NCBI GenBank assembly: GCA_958295805.1
Contig: OY282373.1
Location: 1,459,001-1,523,000 of the forward strand
Origin: an uncultured Nitrospirales bacterium
Lineage (GTDB): Bacteria; Nitrospirota; Nitrospiria; Nitrospirales; UBA8639
DNA: 64,000 nt
Reading direction: 5' to 3'
A program made the translations under genes and the position numbers. Below the pieces are notes generated by a model. That model was not told the origin of the DNA and searched no databases. It was given only the letters and a program-made list of their open reading frames with translations. Below, piece by piece: positions 62,841-64,000 of this stretch. How positions within the stretch are numbered: the first letter of the stretch is position 1; each line of letters starts with the position of its first letter.

Positions 62841-63851
62841 CTAGGCGTGGTGAACGTTGACCACGATGCCGTGCAGTCCGGTGGCGCCGTTGGGTTGGGG
62901 GCGAGTAATTTCCGAGGTTTGAACGCGGCCCGTTGTATCAGTGGCCTGAACCGTGACCATGTGCTTGCCGGCCGGCGCGTCTTTCCAGAGGTAATTCCAG
63001 ACCACCCAGGACCAGGGCGAGTGAGGGGGAGTGATCTCGGCCGGCACCCAGGTTTTCTCTTGATCGAGGCTCAGTTGGACTTTTGAAATGGAGTGCGGAC
63101 CGCCGAAGGCGATGCCCCGGAAATTCACGTCGGGCCCACGGACGTCCTGATAATGTCCGGGACTGTCGATTCGGGAAAAAATGTGGATCGTCCCTTCATC
63201 AGTCCAGCCCTTGCGTTGCCAATACCCTTGGTAGTCTCCGTTGTACACTTCAATTTCTGTAATCCATTTGACGTTTTTAATCCCGTATAGTCCAGGCACG
63301 ATCAGGCGCAGGGGAAAGCCGTGGGCTTTGGGGAGTTTTTCTCCGTTCATGAGATACGCCAACATCACTTCATCACCCATGGCGCGCTCAAATGGAATGC
63401 TGTCATGATACGCATCGGCCCCACGGAAAATGACGTCGCGAGCCGTTTCCGCGTCAGCGCCGGCTTCGATCAACAGGTCCTTGAGTGAAATGCCGCGCCA
63501 AACGGCGTTGCCGAGACTCGTTCCGCCGGGGAGGGTATCGATGCACATGAGGGTTGAGACCTGATCAAACGGTTTGCGATTCAGGACGTCGCGCCATTTC
63601 AGTACCATCGGCTTGGATACGGCTCCTTTTACCACCATGTGCCACTGCTCTTGGTCAAGATCGCGAGTAAAATTATAGGCAGCGTCCATATAATTGACCG
63701 TATAAAATTTATCATTCGGCGTGAAATACGAGGTCTCCCTCGGCGGCACGGCAAACATGCTCCCCAGGTCACACCCCGTGGTCATGCTGGTGAGGCCTGC
63801 CAAAGTTCCCAGGCCACTGAGTTGAAACAATTTTCGACGGGTGATGTCCAT
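62841..63851 (-). CDS. Sulfite-oxidase-family molybdopterin enzyme, Tat-exported
   Basis: 336 residues. The N-terminus MDITRRKLFQLSGLGTLAGL is a twin-arginine signal (R5R6), and TTGC near 27 could also be a lipobox. The molybdopterin domain shows LMCIDTLPGGTSLGNAVWRGISL, in which Cys103 is the expected Mo ligand, then GADAYHDSIPFERAM and HGFPLRLIVPGLYGIKNVKWITEIEV. A C-terminal dimerisation domain follows (IAFGGPHSISKVQLSLDQEKTWVPAEI, VWNYLWKDAPAGKHMVTVQATD). No heme domain is present. The substrate could be sulfite or another oxyanion or sulfoxide; the sequence does not decide. The TAG stop lies inside the CTAG flank of the IS, so the insertion left the gene intact. Confidence 0.88.
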   Translation of the reverse strand: MDITRRKLFQLSGLGTLAGLTSMTTGCDLGSMFAVPPRETSYFTPNDKFYTVNYMDAAYNFTRDLDQEQWHMVVKGAVSKPMVLKWRDVLNRKPFDQVSTLMCIDTLPGGTSLGNAVWRGISLKDLLIEAGADAETARDVIFRGADAYHDSIPFERAMGDEVMLAYLMNGEKLPKAHGFPLRLIVPGLYGIKNVKWITEIEVYNGDYQGYWQRKGWTDEGTIHIFSRIDSPGHYQDVRGPDVNFRGIAFGGPHSISKVQLSLDQEKTWVPAEITPPHSPWSWVVWNYLWKDAPAGKHMVTVQATDTTGRVQTSEITRPQPNGATGLHGIVVNVHHA

Positions 63852-64000
63852 GGTTATGGAGTCAGTGGTAAGCGTTGCTTACGGTATCGTGGAGCGTATC
63901 AGCCCACCGACGGTTACTATAGTCCAGCGGTTCACTCCCTGCAAGAGAGCGAACCGTTCATGAACGTGGTTGAGCCATAACTAACGGAACGGGTTTCCAT

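Overview
This window comes from a GC-rich, diderm (Gram-negative) bacterium. Supporting signs are two giant surface proteins ending in an autotransporter-like outer-membrane beta-barrel, a lipobox lipoprotein, a twin-arginine molybdoenzyme and an AsmA-like envelope protein. The mix of SYLF, DUF3386, DUF5069, archease/RtcB and many short palindromic repeats would fit Nitrospirota or a similar phylum, but no rRNA or tRNA is present and the assignment is a guess.

Region 1 (1-32.2 kb) is dominated by two paralogous giant adhesin-like genes made of Calx-beta repeats followed by an Ig-like domain, a linker and a beta-barrel. The first (1-15399) is cut by the window edge. The second (16693-31297) is one gene in design but is split by a run of ten C at 21129-21138. 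Homology continues across the tract with a one-base frame change, so either the locus is phase variable or the read has one C too many. Both genes carry palindromic elements inside the coding frame. Behind the second gene its last codons, stop and palindrome are repeated about every 110 bp. A stranded signal-peptide plus Calx-beta stub lies between the two genes.

Region 2 (32.4-47.2 kb) is ordinary chromosome. It holds clpB, a leftward HD/YjbQ/SYLF cluster, an AsmA-like protein, the archease-rtcB RNA-repair pair, mtnA, a DCC-family protein, a lipoprotein and an FAD monooxygenase.

Region 3 (47.1-55 kb) is an accessory stretch of small genes. These are a nucleotidyltransferase-fold protein without its acidic pair, an antitoxin with a truncated ParE-like toxin, a DUF2442/DUF4160/DUF2442 trio, an orphan HicB-like gene overlapping a TPM protein, DUF5069, DUF3386, AT-rich exported and hypothetical proteins, a heptad-repeat membrane protein and a HEPN/MNT pair.

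Region 4 (55.6-64 kb) has a methyltransferase overlapping a nucleoside 2-deoxyribosyltransferase, then purL-purF of purine synthesis. Next comes a decayed IS1182-like element flanked by CTAG, inserted exactly at the stop codon of a sulfite-oxidase-family molybdoenzyme.
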